From an uncultured Caulobacterales bacterium (GTDB lineage: Bacteria; Pseudomonadota; Alphaproteobacteria; Caulobacterales; Caulobacteraceae), in NCBI GenBank assembly GCA_903874895.1, contig CAIQUG010000135.1, forward strand, positions 1 through 40,014: a stretch of 40,014 nt of DNA. Reading direction: 5' to 3'. The notes beneath the pieces are model-generated. The model searched no databases. It was not told where the DNA came from and saw only the letters and a list, made by a program, of their open reading frames with translations. Below, piece by piece: positions 15,244 to 22,846 of the stretch. Numbering within the stretch: position 1 is the stretch's first letter; every line of letters begins with the position of its first letter. The position numbers and the translations under genes were made by a program.

Positions 15244-16728
15244 ATGCTGCAGCGACCGATCTTCCCGCGCGCCGCCGGCTCTGCCATCGCGGCCGCCGGT
15301 CTCCTCGCGGCGACCCTCGTGCTGGCGGCCGGCTGTGCGCCGAACCTCGGCCCGCGACCGCCTCTGGCCGCCGCAGGAAGCCTGGCCTCGCGGGAGAGCC
15401 TGACCGCGCCCACGGCGGACTGGCCGACCCAGGCCTGGTGGAAGGCCTATGGCGACCCGCAGCTGGACGCCCTGATCGAGGAGGGGCTGAAGTCGGCCCC
15501 GACCGTGCGTCAGGCCGCCGCCCGCCTGCGCTCGGCCGAGGCCGCCGCCGGCCAGTCCCGGTCGACCCTGTTCCCGGGTGTGGCCGTGAGCGCCGGTGAG
15601 CAGGAATATCTGCAGAGCAAGAACACGGGCTTCCCCGAGTTCATCAAGAAGAACTTTCCGGGCTCCCCCCACGCCTTCGGCCGCCTGTCGGTGGACCTGG
15701 CCTGGGACCTGGACCTGTTCGGCCGCAACCGGGCCAACCTCGCCGCCGCCGTGTCCGAGGCGCAGGCCGCCCAGGCGGATCGGGCGCAGGCGGAGCTGAC
15801 CCTGTCCTCGGCCATCGCGGCCCAGTATGCCGATCTGCGCCGCCTCGCCGCGGACCGCGCCGCGGCCCAGGCGGCCGTGGAGATCCGCCGCAAGACCCTG
15901 GCCCTGGTGGGTCAGCGGCTGGAGAACGGCCTCGAGACCAAGGGCGAATTCAAGCAGCAGGCGGCCAGCGTCCCCGCCGCCCGGTCCGAGGTGGATGCCC
16001 TGGACCGGCAGATCGCGCTGGGCCGCAACCAGCTGGCGGCTCTTCTCGGTGCCGGTCCCGATCGGGGTCTGTCGGTGAAGCTGGACGGGGACGCCCCCGC
16101 CCTGAAGCCCTTCGGCCTGCCCCCGCAGGTGGGGCTGGATCTGGTGGGTCGGCGGCCGGACATCGCCGCGGCCCGCCTTCGGGCCCAGGCCGCCGCCAAG
16201 CGCATCCGGGCGGCGGACGCGGACTTCTATCCCAATCTCAACCTCGCCGGGTCCTTCGGCTACCAGTCCCTCGGCCTCGATCTGCTGACCTCCAAGAACA
16301 GCCGGTTCTCCGGCGTGGGTCCCGCCCTCAGCCTGCCGGTCTTTTCCGGCGGTCGGGGACGGGCGGCCTACCGCAACGCCCGCAGCCAGTATGACCTGGC
16401 CGCCGCCACCTATGACCAGACCCTGACCCAGGCCCTGCACGAGGTGGCCGACTCGGTGGTGAACATCCGCATGCTGGACCGCCAGCTGGCCGATGCCCGG
16501 GAGGCGCTGGAGAATTCCGAGGCGGCCTACCGCATCGCGCTCGCCCGGTACGAGGGCGGCCTGTCTCCCTATATCGCCGTGCTCACCTCCGAGAATGCCC
16601 TGATCAGCCAGCGCCGCGCCGTGGCGGATCTGGAGGGCATCGCCCTGACCAATGACATCGCCCTCGTCCGGGCCCTGGGGGGCGGTTACCAGCCCGCCGC
16701 CGGGCGCGGCCCCACCGCGGCCCGATGA
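15244..16728 (+). CDS. Outer membrane efflux lipoprotein, NodT/OprM family
   Basis: A 494-residue outer membrane factor. The signal peptide ends in the lipobox LAAGC with lipidation at C31. Two repeats of the outer membrane efflux protein fold follow; typical segments are WWKAYGDPQLDALIEE, WDLDLFGRNRANLAAA, LVGRRPDIAAARLRAQAA and ALARYEGGLSPYIAVLTSE. It forms the trimeric channel-tunnel that completes a tripartite pump with the adaptor and MFS transporter encoded next. AAGG lies about 10 bases upstream of the ATG. It is the first gene after the putative TetR-controlled promoter. Its frame is the same as that of the next gene, separated only by the TGA and a short repeat-bearing spacer. Confidence 0.92.
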   Translation: MLQRPIFPRAAGSAIAAAGLLAATLVLAAGCAPNLGPRPPLAAAGSLASRESLTAPTADWPTQAWWKAYGDPQLDALIEEGLKSAPTVRQAAARLRSAEAAAGQSRSTLFPGVAVSAGEQEYLQSKNTGFPEFIKKNFPGSPHAFGRLSVDLAWDLDLFGRNRANLAAAVSEAQAAQADRAQAELTLSSAIAAQYADLRRLAADRAAAQAAVEIRRKTLALVGQRLENGLETKGEFKQQAASVPAARSEVDALDRQIALGRNQLAALLGAGPDRGLSVKLDGDAPALKPFGLPPQVGLDLVGRRPDIAAARLRAQAAAKRIRAADADFYPNLNLAGSFGYQSLGLDLLTSKNSRFSGVGPALSLPVFSGGRGRAAYRNARSQYDLAAATYDQTLTQALHEVADSVVNIRMLDRQLADAREALENSEAAYRIALARYEGGLSPYIAVLTSENALISQRRAVADLEGIALTNDIALVRALGGGYQPAAGRGPTAAR

Positions 16729-16733
16729 GTTCC

Positions 16734-16778
16734 CCCAGTCCCGATACTCCCCGCCCCGATCCTCCCCGTCCCGATACC
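16734..16778 (+). repeat. 15-bp imperfect tandem repeat between nodT and emrA
   Basis: Three copies of a CCCCG-TCCCGAT-type unit with a strict 15-base period (GAT at 16743, 16758 and 16773). It fills most of the spacer between the outer membrane factor and the adaptor gene. The C-rich run would be unstructured in mRNA. Confidence 0.7.
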
Positions 16779-16818
16779 CTTCCGCCGCATGACCCTGCCG
16801 CCGCTGAAAGTCCGACCC

Positions 16819-17982
16819 ATGGCCAGTGACACTGTCTCTTCCGCTCCGACCGCCACCGCGGCCAAGCCCGCCTCCAACCTTCGCCAGCGCCTGTTCACCG
16901 GCCTCGGCGCCGTCGTGGTAATCGGTGCCCTGGCCTATGGAGGCTGGTGGGGGCTCGTGGGCTCGCACCACGTCTCCACCGACGACGCCTATGTGGGGGC
17001 CGACATCGCCCTGATCACGCCCCAGACGGCCGGAGCCGTGCAGAAGGTGCTGGTCGCCGACACCCAGGCGGTGAAGGCCGGTGACGTGGTGGCGGTGATC
17101 GATCCCACGGACGCGGCCTATCCCCTGGCCCAGGCCACGGCGGACTACGCCCGGGTCGTGCGCCGGGTGCGGGGCGAGATCGCCACCACCGAGGCTGCCG
17201 GGGCCACGGTCGCTGCCCGGGACGCGGACCTGGCCCGGGCCAAGGCCCAGACCGTGGCCGCCGAAAGCGATCTCGCCCGGTCGAAGCTGGAATATGACCG
17301 CCGTGACAAGCTGGCCGCCACCGGTGCCGTGTCTGGGGAGGAGCTGACCAATGCCCGCACCACCCTGCGCAATGCCGAGGCGAACCTGGCAGCGGTCAAG
17401 GCCGCCCAGGCCCTGGCCGAAGCCAATCTGAAGGTCGCCCACGCCCAGAGCGAGGCCCAGTCGGCCCTGACCTCCGGGGCTGGTGTCGACGACAATCCCG
17501 ACGTGAAGTACGCCAAGGCCAATCTCGACGCGGCGCAGATGAACTATGACCGCTGCGTCCTGAGGGCGCCGGTGGACGGGATCGTGGCGAAGCGCAATGT
17601 GCAGGTGGGCCAGCGGGTGGCCATCGGCACGCCGCTGATGAGCATCGTCCCCATCAACCAGGCCTTCGTCGACGCCAACTTCAAGGAAGTGCAGCTGAAG
17701 AAGGTCCGGGTCGGCCAGACGGTGGAGGTCGAGGCCGATCTCTATGGCGGCGGCGTGAAGTACCACGGGACCGTGGTCGGCGTCGGCGGCGGCACCGGTG
17801 CGGCCTTCGCCGTGATCCCGGCCCAGAACGCCACCGGCAACTGGATCAAGGTGGTGCAGCGGCTGCCCGTGCGCATCCGCCTCGATGCCAAGGACCTGGC
17901 GGAGCACCCCCTTCGGGTCGGCCTGTCCGTGAAGGTCGATATCGACACCGCCAGCGGCGCCGCCCGCGGCGCAGGCGCGTGA
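16819..17982 (+). CDS. emrA: EmrA/HlyD-type membrane fusion protein
   Basis: A 387-residue periplasmic adaptor. A cytoplasmic N-terminus is followed by one membrane helix (about 27-47), then the EmrA signature STDDAYVGADIALITPQ. The lipoyl half-motifs flank a long coiled-coil hairpin (about 100-225, rich in Ala/Glu/Arg). NYDRCVLRAPVDGIVAKRNV and QAFVDANFKEVQLKKVRVGQ are typical of EmrA. It links the MFS pump encoded next to the outer membrane factor encoded before. The ATG at 16819 was chosen because GAAAG lies upstream; an in-frame ATG at 16789 is the alternative. Its stop overlaps the GTG start of the transporter by 4 bases. Confidence 0.9.
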   Translation: MASDTVSSAPTATAAKPASNLRQRLFTGLGAVVVIGALAYGGWWGLVGSHHVSTDDAYVGADIALITPQTAGAVQKVLVADTQAVKAGDVVAVIDPTDAAYPLAQATADYARVVRRVRGEIATTEAAGATVAARDADLARAKAQTVAAESDLARSKLEYDRRDKLAATGAVSGEELTNARTTLRNAEANLAAVKAAQALAEANLKVAHAQSEAQSALTSGAGVDDNPDVKYAKANLDAAQMNYDRCVLRAPVDGIVAKRNVQVGQRVAIGTPLMSIVPINQAFVDANFKEVQLKKVRVGQTVEVEADLYGGGVKYHGTVVGVGGGTGAAFAVIPAQNATGNWIKVVQRLPVRIRLDAKDLAEHPLRVGLSVKVDIDTASGAARGAGA

Positions 17983-19529
17983 GCCTCTCCATGGCGGCGG
18001 CCTTCTCCCGGGACGACAAGCAGCCCCTGACCGGCCCGATGCTGGCCCTGGGGGCCTTCGTGCTGGCCATGGCCAACTTCATGGCCATCCTGGACACGAC
18101 CATCGCCAATGTGAGCGTGCCCAACATCGCCGGCGGTCTCGCCATCTCCCCCAGCGAGGGGACCTGGGTGATCACGTCCTACTCGGTCGCCGAAGCCATC
18201 ACCGTGCCCCTGTCCGGCTGGCTGGCGTCGCGGTTCGGCGCGGTGCGGGTGTTCTGCGGCGCGGTGATCGCCTTCGGAGTCTGCTCGGCCCTGTGCGGCA
18301 TCGCCCCGTCCCTCGGCGTGCTGGTCATGTTCCGCGTCCTTCAGGGGTTCAGCGGCGGACCGATCATGCCCCTGTCCCAGACCCTGATGATGCGCATCTT
18401 CCCCCCGGAACGGCGCGGGGTCGCCATGGGGCTGTGGTCCATGACCGCCGTGGTCGGGCCCATTGCCGGGCCGCTGCTGGGGGGCCTCATCTGCGACAAT
18501 GCCAGCTGGCCGTGGATCTTCTACATCAACGTGCCCGTGGCCATCGGCATCTTCTATTTCGCCTCCCGCCTGCTGCCCCGCTACGAGCTGCCGCTGGTCA
18601 AGGCCCCGGTGGATTTCGTGGGCCTGGGCCTTCTTGTGGTCTGGGTCGGCTCCCTGCAGATCATGCTGGACAAGGGGGAGGAGGCCGACTGGTTCAACTC
18701 GTCCTTCATCGTGCTGCTGGCCGTGACCGCGGCCGTCGGCTTTGCCGCCTTCCTGATCTGGGAGCTGACGCACAAGCACCCCATCGTGGCCCTGCGCCTG
18801 TTCGCGGTCCGGGCGTTCTCCACCTGCAGTGCGGTGATGGCCCTGACCTATGGCGCCTTCTTCGGGGCGGTGGTGCTGATCCCCCTCTGGCTCCAGACCA
18901 GCATGGGCTACAATGCCCTGTGGTCCGGTCGGGTAATGGCGGTGCAGGGGGTGCTGGCCGTGCTCCTCTCCCCGGTGGTGGGGGCCAATATCGGCAAGAC
19001 CGATCCCCGGCGCTTCGTGTTCGGCGGGGTCCTGCTGATCGCCGTGGTCATGTTCATCCGGGCCGGCCTGAACACCCAGGCGAACTTCTGGTCCATCACC
19101 ATCCCGCAGATCATGCTCGGGGCGGGGATGCCCTTCTTCTTCATCGGCCTGAACACCATCGCGCTGGGCTCGATCTCGCAGGAGGACACGGCCTCGGGGG
19201 CCGGGATTCTCAACTTCCTGCGGACCACGGCGGGGGCCTTCGCCGTGTCGCTGACGACCACCAGCTGGTCCAATGCCTCGACCACGGCCCGGGTCTCCCT
19301 CGCGGGACGGCTGAATACGGCGGCGACGCTGGACCAGATGCAACAGGGGGGGATGGGGGCCGCCCAGGCCCTTTCGGCAGTGGACCAGCTGGCCCAGCAG
19401 CAGGCGGTGATGCTGGCCACGGATGGGGTGTTCACGGCCATGAGCGTGATCCTGGTGATCGCGGCCTGCTCGATCTGGCTTGCGCCCCGACCCGCCGGAC
19501 CCGTAGTTCTGGGCGAAGGCGGACACTGA
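17979..19529 (+). CDS. emrB: EmrB/QacA-type MFS drug efflux transporter (DHA2 family)
   Basis: A 516-residue inner membrane transporter with the 14-helix DHA2 layout. The first helix carries the family motif LDTTIANVSVPNIAGG, followed by TWVITSYSVAEAITVPLSGW and WLASRFGAVRVF (motif A region). GLWSMTAVVGPIAGPLLGG is the antiporter motif C in helix 5. It is the proton-driven pump of a three-part EmrAB-type system with the preceding adaptor and outer membrane factor. The GTG at 17979 overlaps the adaptor stop (GTGA); an ATG at 17991 is possible. Expression is probably controlled by the divergent TetR protein. Substrates cannot be told from sequence. Confidence 0.93.
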   Translation: MSLSMAAAFSRDDKQPLTGPMLALGAFVLAMANFMAILDTTIANVSVPNIAGGLAISPSEGTWVITSYSVAEAITVPLSGWLASRFGAVRVFCGAVIAFGVCSALCGIAPSLGVLVMFRVLQGFSGGPIMPLSQTLMMRIFPPERRGVAMGLWSMTAVVGPIAGPLLGGLICDNASWPWIFYINVPVAIGIFYFASRLLPRYELPLVKAPVDFVGLGLLVVWVGSLQIMLDKGEEADWFNSSFIVLLAVTAAVGFAAFLIWELTHKHPIVALRLFAVRAFSTCSAVMALTYGAFFGAVVLIPLWLQTSMGYNALWSGRVMAVQGVLAVLLSPVVGANIGKTDPRRFVFGGVLLIAVVMFIRAGLNTQANFWSITIPQIMLGAGMPFFFIGLNTIALGSISQEDTASGAGILNFLRTTAGAFAVSLTTTSWSNASTTARVSLAGRLNTAATLDQMQQGGMGAAQALSAVDQLAQQQAVMLATDGVFTAMSVILVIAACSIWLAPRPAGPVVLGEGGH

Positions 19530-19574
19530 GTCTGAAGGCCCGTCCGCCGGTCACCTGCGGACGGAGCCCGGACC

Positions 19575-20507
19575 ATGACCCTCACCCCTGTGTCGATGAC
19601 GCTGTACGACCGCGATTTCGACGGGTTCAGCCGCCAGCTGGGGCAGGCCTTCGAACGCTACGGCTTCGCGGTGGTGTGCGACCACGGACTGACCGAGGCG
19701 GCGGTCGAGGCGGCCCTGGACAGCGCCCGGACCTTCTTCGCCCTGCCGGACGCCGTGAAGCGGGCCTACAACCCTGCCGGCGGGGCCGGGCAGCGGGGCT
19801 ATACCCCCTTCGGGGTCGAGACCGCCAAGGGCGAGAGCCGGGCTGACCTGAAGGAGTTCTGGCATGTGGGCCGGGACCTGCCGCCGGGCCATCCCTCGGC
19901 CGTGGCCATGCCGCCCAACTTCTGGCCTTCGGAGGTGCCGGACTTCCAGGCCCATGTGGGGGCGCTGTTCGCCGGCCTGGACGGTCTGGGCGACCGGCTG
20001 CTGCGGGCGATTGCCCGGTACCTGGGGCTGGCGGACGACTATTTCGTTCCGGCGATGCAGGACGGCAATTCGGTGCTGCGCCTGCTGCACTATCCGCCCC
20101 TGGCCGCGGACGCCGTGGGCCTGCGGGCGGGGGCGCACGAGGACATCAACGTCATCACCCTGCTCCTCGGGGCGGAGGAGGCCGGACTGCAGATCCTGGA
20201 CCGGGACGGCCGCTGGCTGGACATCCGTCCGCCGCCGGGGGCGCTGGTGGTGAACATCGGCGACATGCTGCAGCGGCTGACCAATCACGTGCTGCCCTCG
20301 ACAACCCACCGGGTGGTCAATCCGGCCCCGGAGCGCCGGGGCTTTCCCCGCTTTTCCACCCCGTTCTTCCACCATTTCGCGCCGGACTTCCTGATCCGCA
20401 CCCTGCCGGGCTGCATCACCGCCGAGCGCCCGGACCGCTATCCCGAGCCGATCACCAGCCACGCCTATCTGACCGAGCGCCTGAGGGAGCTGAAGCTGCT
20501 GGGGTGA
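19575..20507 (+). CDS. 2-oxoglutarate/Fe(II)-dependent oxygenase, isopenicillin N synthase-like family
   Basis: A 310-residue cytoplasmic enzyme of the non-heme iron oxygenase superfamily. The N-terminal DIOX_N-like part includes YGFAVVCDHGL and FFALPDAVKRAYN. The catalytic double-stranded beta helix has the iron ligands H188 and D190 in AHEDINVITLL and H245 in STTHRVVNP. R259 and S261 in RFSTPFF would bind the 2-oxoglutarate carboxylate. These proteins hydroxylate or desaturate small molecules; bacterial members of this clade are mostly uncharacterised and there is no beta-lactam cluster here. GGAG lies 8 bases upstream of the ATG. It starts 45 bases after emrB in the same direction and could be the last gene of that operon, perhaps modifying a pump substrate, but that is speculative. 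Confidence 0.88.
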   Translation: MTLTPVSMTLYDRDFDGFSRQLGQAFERYGFAVVCDHGLTEAAVEAALDSARTFFALPDAVKRAYNPAGGAGQRGYTPFGVETAKGESRADLKEFWHVGRDLPPGHPSAVAMPPNFWPSEVPDFQAHVGALFAGLDGLGDRLLRAIARYLGLADDYFVPAMQDGNSVLRLLHYPPLAADAVGLRAGAHEDINVITLLLGAEEAGLQILDRDGRWLDIRPPPGALVVNIGDMLQRLTNHVLPSTTHRVVNPAPERRGFPRFSTPFFHHFAPDFLIRTLPGCITAERPDRYPEPITSHAYLTERLRELKLLG

Positions 20508-20520
20508 GGCGCGGATCCGG

Positions 20521-20580
20521 AAGCGACAGGGCCTAAAAGCGAAAGGGCCTAAAAGCGAAAGGGCCTAAAAGCGAAAGGGG
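20521..20580. repeat. 16-bp tandem repeat
   Basis: Nearly four copies of aagcgaaagggcctaa (the first with one change, the last truncated). Read on the minus strand it is a series of T-rich tracts right after a hairpin. Confidence 0.9.
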
Positions 20581-20603
20581 CGGACCGCTGTGCGATCCGC
20601 CCC
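20577..20603 (-). terminator. Probable intrinsic terminator on the minus strand
   Basis: Perfect 8-bp arms GGGGCGGA / TCCGCCCC with an 11-base loop. On the minus strand the hairpin is followed at once by CCCCTTTCGCTTTT, a U-rich tail. On the plus strand it is followed by C-rich sequence. No minus-strand gene is recognised upstream of it, so it may end a non-coding RNA or act mainly for the plus-strand oxygenase gene. Confidence 0.5.
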
Positions 20604-20922
20604 ACCCCCTCGCCCGGACGCCGCCGGCTGTGAAGCCCTGCGGCGTTGCGCAAACCTGCTCGTCCGAGCGGCGCTGGCTTCCGCAATCGCGGTGCGCGCC
20701 GGCCGGGTCCGTGCGGCGTGTCCCCCAACGCGCCGTCGATCTCCGACGACCCAACTCTGCCGGTTGCAGAAGCGACGTCAAAGCCCTGTTCGCGTCATCC
20801 GCCACCCGCATGCGATTTGCCCGCCGCGTGTAGCCTTCTTGCAACAAAACCGCATCAAAGACCGGTTATGCCAGCAGGCCCCCGTCGGAGTGACATTCCA
20901 GGTGTCGCAGCCGGGGAGAGAT

Positions 20923-20947
20923 GGGCTAGTCTCGCCCCAGACTGCCC
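20923..20947. promoter_or_regulatory. Dyad upstream of the RND operon
   Basis: GGGC(T)AGTCT and AGACTGCCC pair over 9 bp with one bulged T around a 6-base loop, about 60 bases before the adaptor start. It could be an operator or a leader hairpin. Confidence 0.35.
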
Positions 20948-21007
20948 GGTTCGCGGTATGGCGTTCCTGCCGCGTGACCGTTCGAGTGATCAAGGAGCTC
21001 CTTTCGC

Positions 21008-22846
21008 GTGACTGATTCAGGCTCTTCGACCCCCGGTTCCACGCCACCCCAGGGGCCCTATGACGCACCGCCCTGGCTCGGACGCCGCACCCGCAGTGGA
21101 CGGATGGGCTGGATCGTCACCGGGCTCGCCGTCCTCGTGCTGGGCGGGGTGGTCTGGTTCGCCATCGCCAACAAGGCCAAGCCGGTGGACGAGGCCGGCG
21201 GTGGCTTCGGCGGGCCTCCGGGGGCCGGGGGACCGCCCGGCGCCGGCGGACGCGGCGGCGGGGCCGGCGGCAAGGGCGGTCGGGGCGGCGGGGCCGTGGT
21301 GAACACGGCCGTGGCCGAGGCCGGGGCCATGCCGGTCACGGTCCAGGCCCTGGGCACGGTGACGCCCGCGGCCACGGTGACGGTGAAGACCCAGCTGAGC
21401 GGCCAGCTCATGTCCGTGGGCTTCACCGAGGGACAGGTCGTGAAGAAGGGCCAGTTCCTGGCCCAGGTGGATCCCCGTCCCTATCAGCAGCAGCTGGCCC
21501 AGGCGGAGGCCACGGCGGCCAAGGACCGGGCCCAGCTGACCAATGCCCAGATGGACCTGAAGCGCTACCAGACCCTGCTGGCGCAGGACTCGGTGTCGCG
21601 CCAGCAGGTGGACACCCAGCAGGCCCTGGTGGGGCAGCTGCAAGCCCAGGTGAAGGCCGACGAGGCCGCCGTGGGCACCCAGAAGCTGAACCTGGCCTAT
21701 ACCCGGATCGTCTCCCCCATCTCCGGCAAGGTGGGCCTGCGTCAGGTGGATGCGGGCAACTACGTCACCGCCGGCGACGCCAACGGTATCGTGACCGTGG
21801 CCCAGGTCAGCCCCATCGACGTGGCCTTCACCCTGCCCGAGGACGTGGTCCCCAAGGTGAACCAGCAGCTGGCGCGCCACGCCCATCTGGCGGTGGAGGT
21901 CTATGACCGTGCCCAGAGTCAGGTGCTGGCCCACGGGTCGCTGGCCACCCTCGACAACCTGATCGACACCACCACCGGCACCGTGCGGGCCAAGGCCCGC
22001 TTCGCCAATGCCGATGATGCCCTGTTCCCGAACCAGTTCGTCAATGTCCGCCTGACCGTCGAGGTGCTGAAGGGGGCGGTGATCGTGCCGACCTCTGCCG
22101 TGCTGCGGGGCCAGAACGGCATGTTCGTCTATGCCGTGGACAGCGCCCGGACGGTGCATGTCCGCCCCGTCACGCCGGGCGCGGCCCAGGGCGAGCGGAC
22201 GGCGATCCTGTCCGGCCTGTCAGCCGGCGAGACCGTGGTCACCGACGGGACCGACCGGCTGCGCGAAGGCATGGCCGTGTCCACGCCGCCTGCCTGCCCG
22301 CCGGGGACCGGTGGAGCGGGGGGGCGCGCCATGCGCAAGGGACCGGGCTCCGGCGGGGCCTCGGCCTTCGGCGGACGATCCGGCGGTGGTGCAGGCGGCT
22401 CGGCGGCATGCCGGCCCGCTTCGGCCCCCGCGGGGGCTTCGGGCGGGGCCGCGCCGATGGCCGCTTCCGGTGCCGCGCCGAGTGCCGCGGTCGCAGGTCG
22501 GGGCAGGGCCGCGGACGTCGCAGCGACGCCGGCTCCGGCTGCGGGCGGTGGCGAGGGTGGCGGCGGCGGACGGCTGGCGGGCATGCTGGCCGAGCTGAAC
22601 CTCGATCCGGCCCAGCAGCAGAAGGCCGATATCCTCTTCGCCGAAGCCCGGGAGCAGGCCATGGCCCAACTGGGTGACAATGCCGACCCCGACGCCCGGC
22701 GCGCGGCCATGAAGAAGGCCTACGGGGCCGCCTTCGGCAAGCTGTCCACGATCCTGCGGCCGGAACAGAAGGCCAAGCTGATCGAGATCCGCGCGCGGAT
22801 GGCGATGCAGGGTGGTGGCCAGGGCGGTGGCGGTCCGCAGCGATGA
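21008..22846 (+). CDS. RND efflux periplasmic adaptor (MdtA/MuxA-like) with C-terminal LTxxQ domain
   Basis: A 612-residue adaptor, much longer than the usual 400 or so. One membrane helix (about 33-53) is followed by a Gly/Pro-rich spacer (64-96) and the adaptor core (about 97-425): barrel-sandwich halves ([19 protein letters not shown] and [20 protein letters not shown]) around a coiled-coil hairpin. After the core come a 95-residue Gly/Ala/Ser/Pro linker with two cysteines (C430, C468) and a helical domain (523-600) with two LTxxQ-like motifs, [11 protein letters not shown] and LRPEQKAKL, as in Spy/CpxP-type periplasmic proteins. The start is a GTG with GGAG upstream inside the palindrome AAGGAGCTCCTT. 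The stop overlaps the first pump gene (ATGA). The core call is firm; the fused domain is a motif-level call. Confidence 0.88.
   Translation: MTDSGSSTPGSTPPQGPYDAPPWLGRRTRSGRMGWIVTGLAVLVLGGVVWFAIANKAKPVDEAGGGFGGPPGAGGPPGAGGRGGGAGGKGGRGGGAVVNTAVAEAGAMPVTVQALGTVTPAATVTVKTQLSGQLMSVGFTEGQVVKKGQFLAQVDPRPYQQQLAQAEATAAKDRAQLTNAQMDLKRYQTLLAQDSVSRQQVDTQQALVGQLQAQVKADEAAVGTQKLNLAYTRIVSPISGKVGLRQVDAGNYVTAGDANGIVTVAQVSPIDVAFTLPEDVVPKVNQQLARHAHLAVEVYDRAQSQVLAHGSLATLDNLIDTTTGTVRAKARFANADDALFPNQFVNVRLTVEVLKGAVIVPTSAVLRGQNGMFVYAVDSARTVHVRPVTPGAAQGERTAILSGLSAGETVVTDGTDRLREGMAVSTPPACPPGTGGAGGRAMRKGPGSGGASAFGGRSGGGAGGSAACRPASAPAGASGGAAPMAASGAAPSAAVAGRGRAADVAATPAPAAGGGEGGGGGRLAGMLAELNLDPAQQQKADILFAEAREQAMAQLGDNADPDARRAAMKKAYGAAFGKLSTILRPEQKAKLIEIRARMAMQGGGQGGGGPQR

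Larger units (their letters stand above)
20508..21007. other. 500-base gene-poor region between the oxygenase and the RND operon
   Basis: No open frame here looks coding: the candidates on both strands have odd composition and run through the tandem repeat or overlap each other. From left to right it holds a 16-bp tandem repeat, a hairpin that best fits a minus-strand terminator, about 300 bases with no recognised feature, a bulged dyad at 20923-20947 and a short palindrome around the ribosome binding site of the next gene. It must contain the RND operon promoter, but I see no strong sigma-70 match. Confidence 0.6.

Noticed and set aside
13951-17907. Very long minus-strand open frame (over 1300 codons) covering tetR, nodT and emrA
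   Set aside because: It is antisense to genes with clear domains and its translation is low-complexity Gly/His/Arg/Gln-rich. It is open only because of the high GC content and codon bias of the real genes.
20521-20580. CRISPR-like array
   Set aside because: The 16-bp units are directly adjacent without spacers, and no cas gene is present.
20533-20847. 104-codon minus-strand frame in the gap before the RND operon
   Set aside because: Its C-terminus is the translated 16-bp repeat and terminator, composition is Arg/Gly-rich and no motif is seen. A non-coding transcript is more plausible.
20590-21015. 141-codon plus-strand frame in the same gap
   Set aside because: Arg/Cys-rich translation, no ribosome binding site, and it overlaps the start of the adaptor gene.
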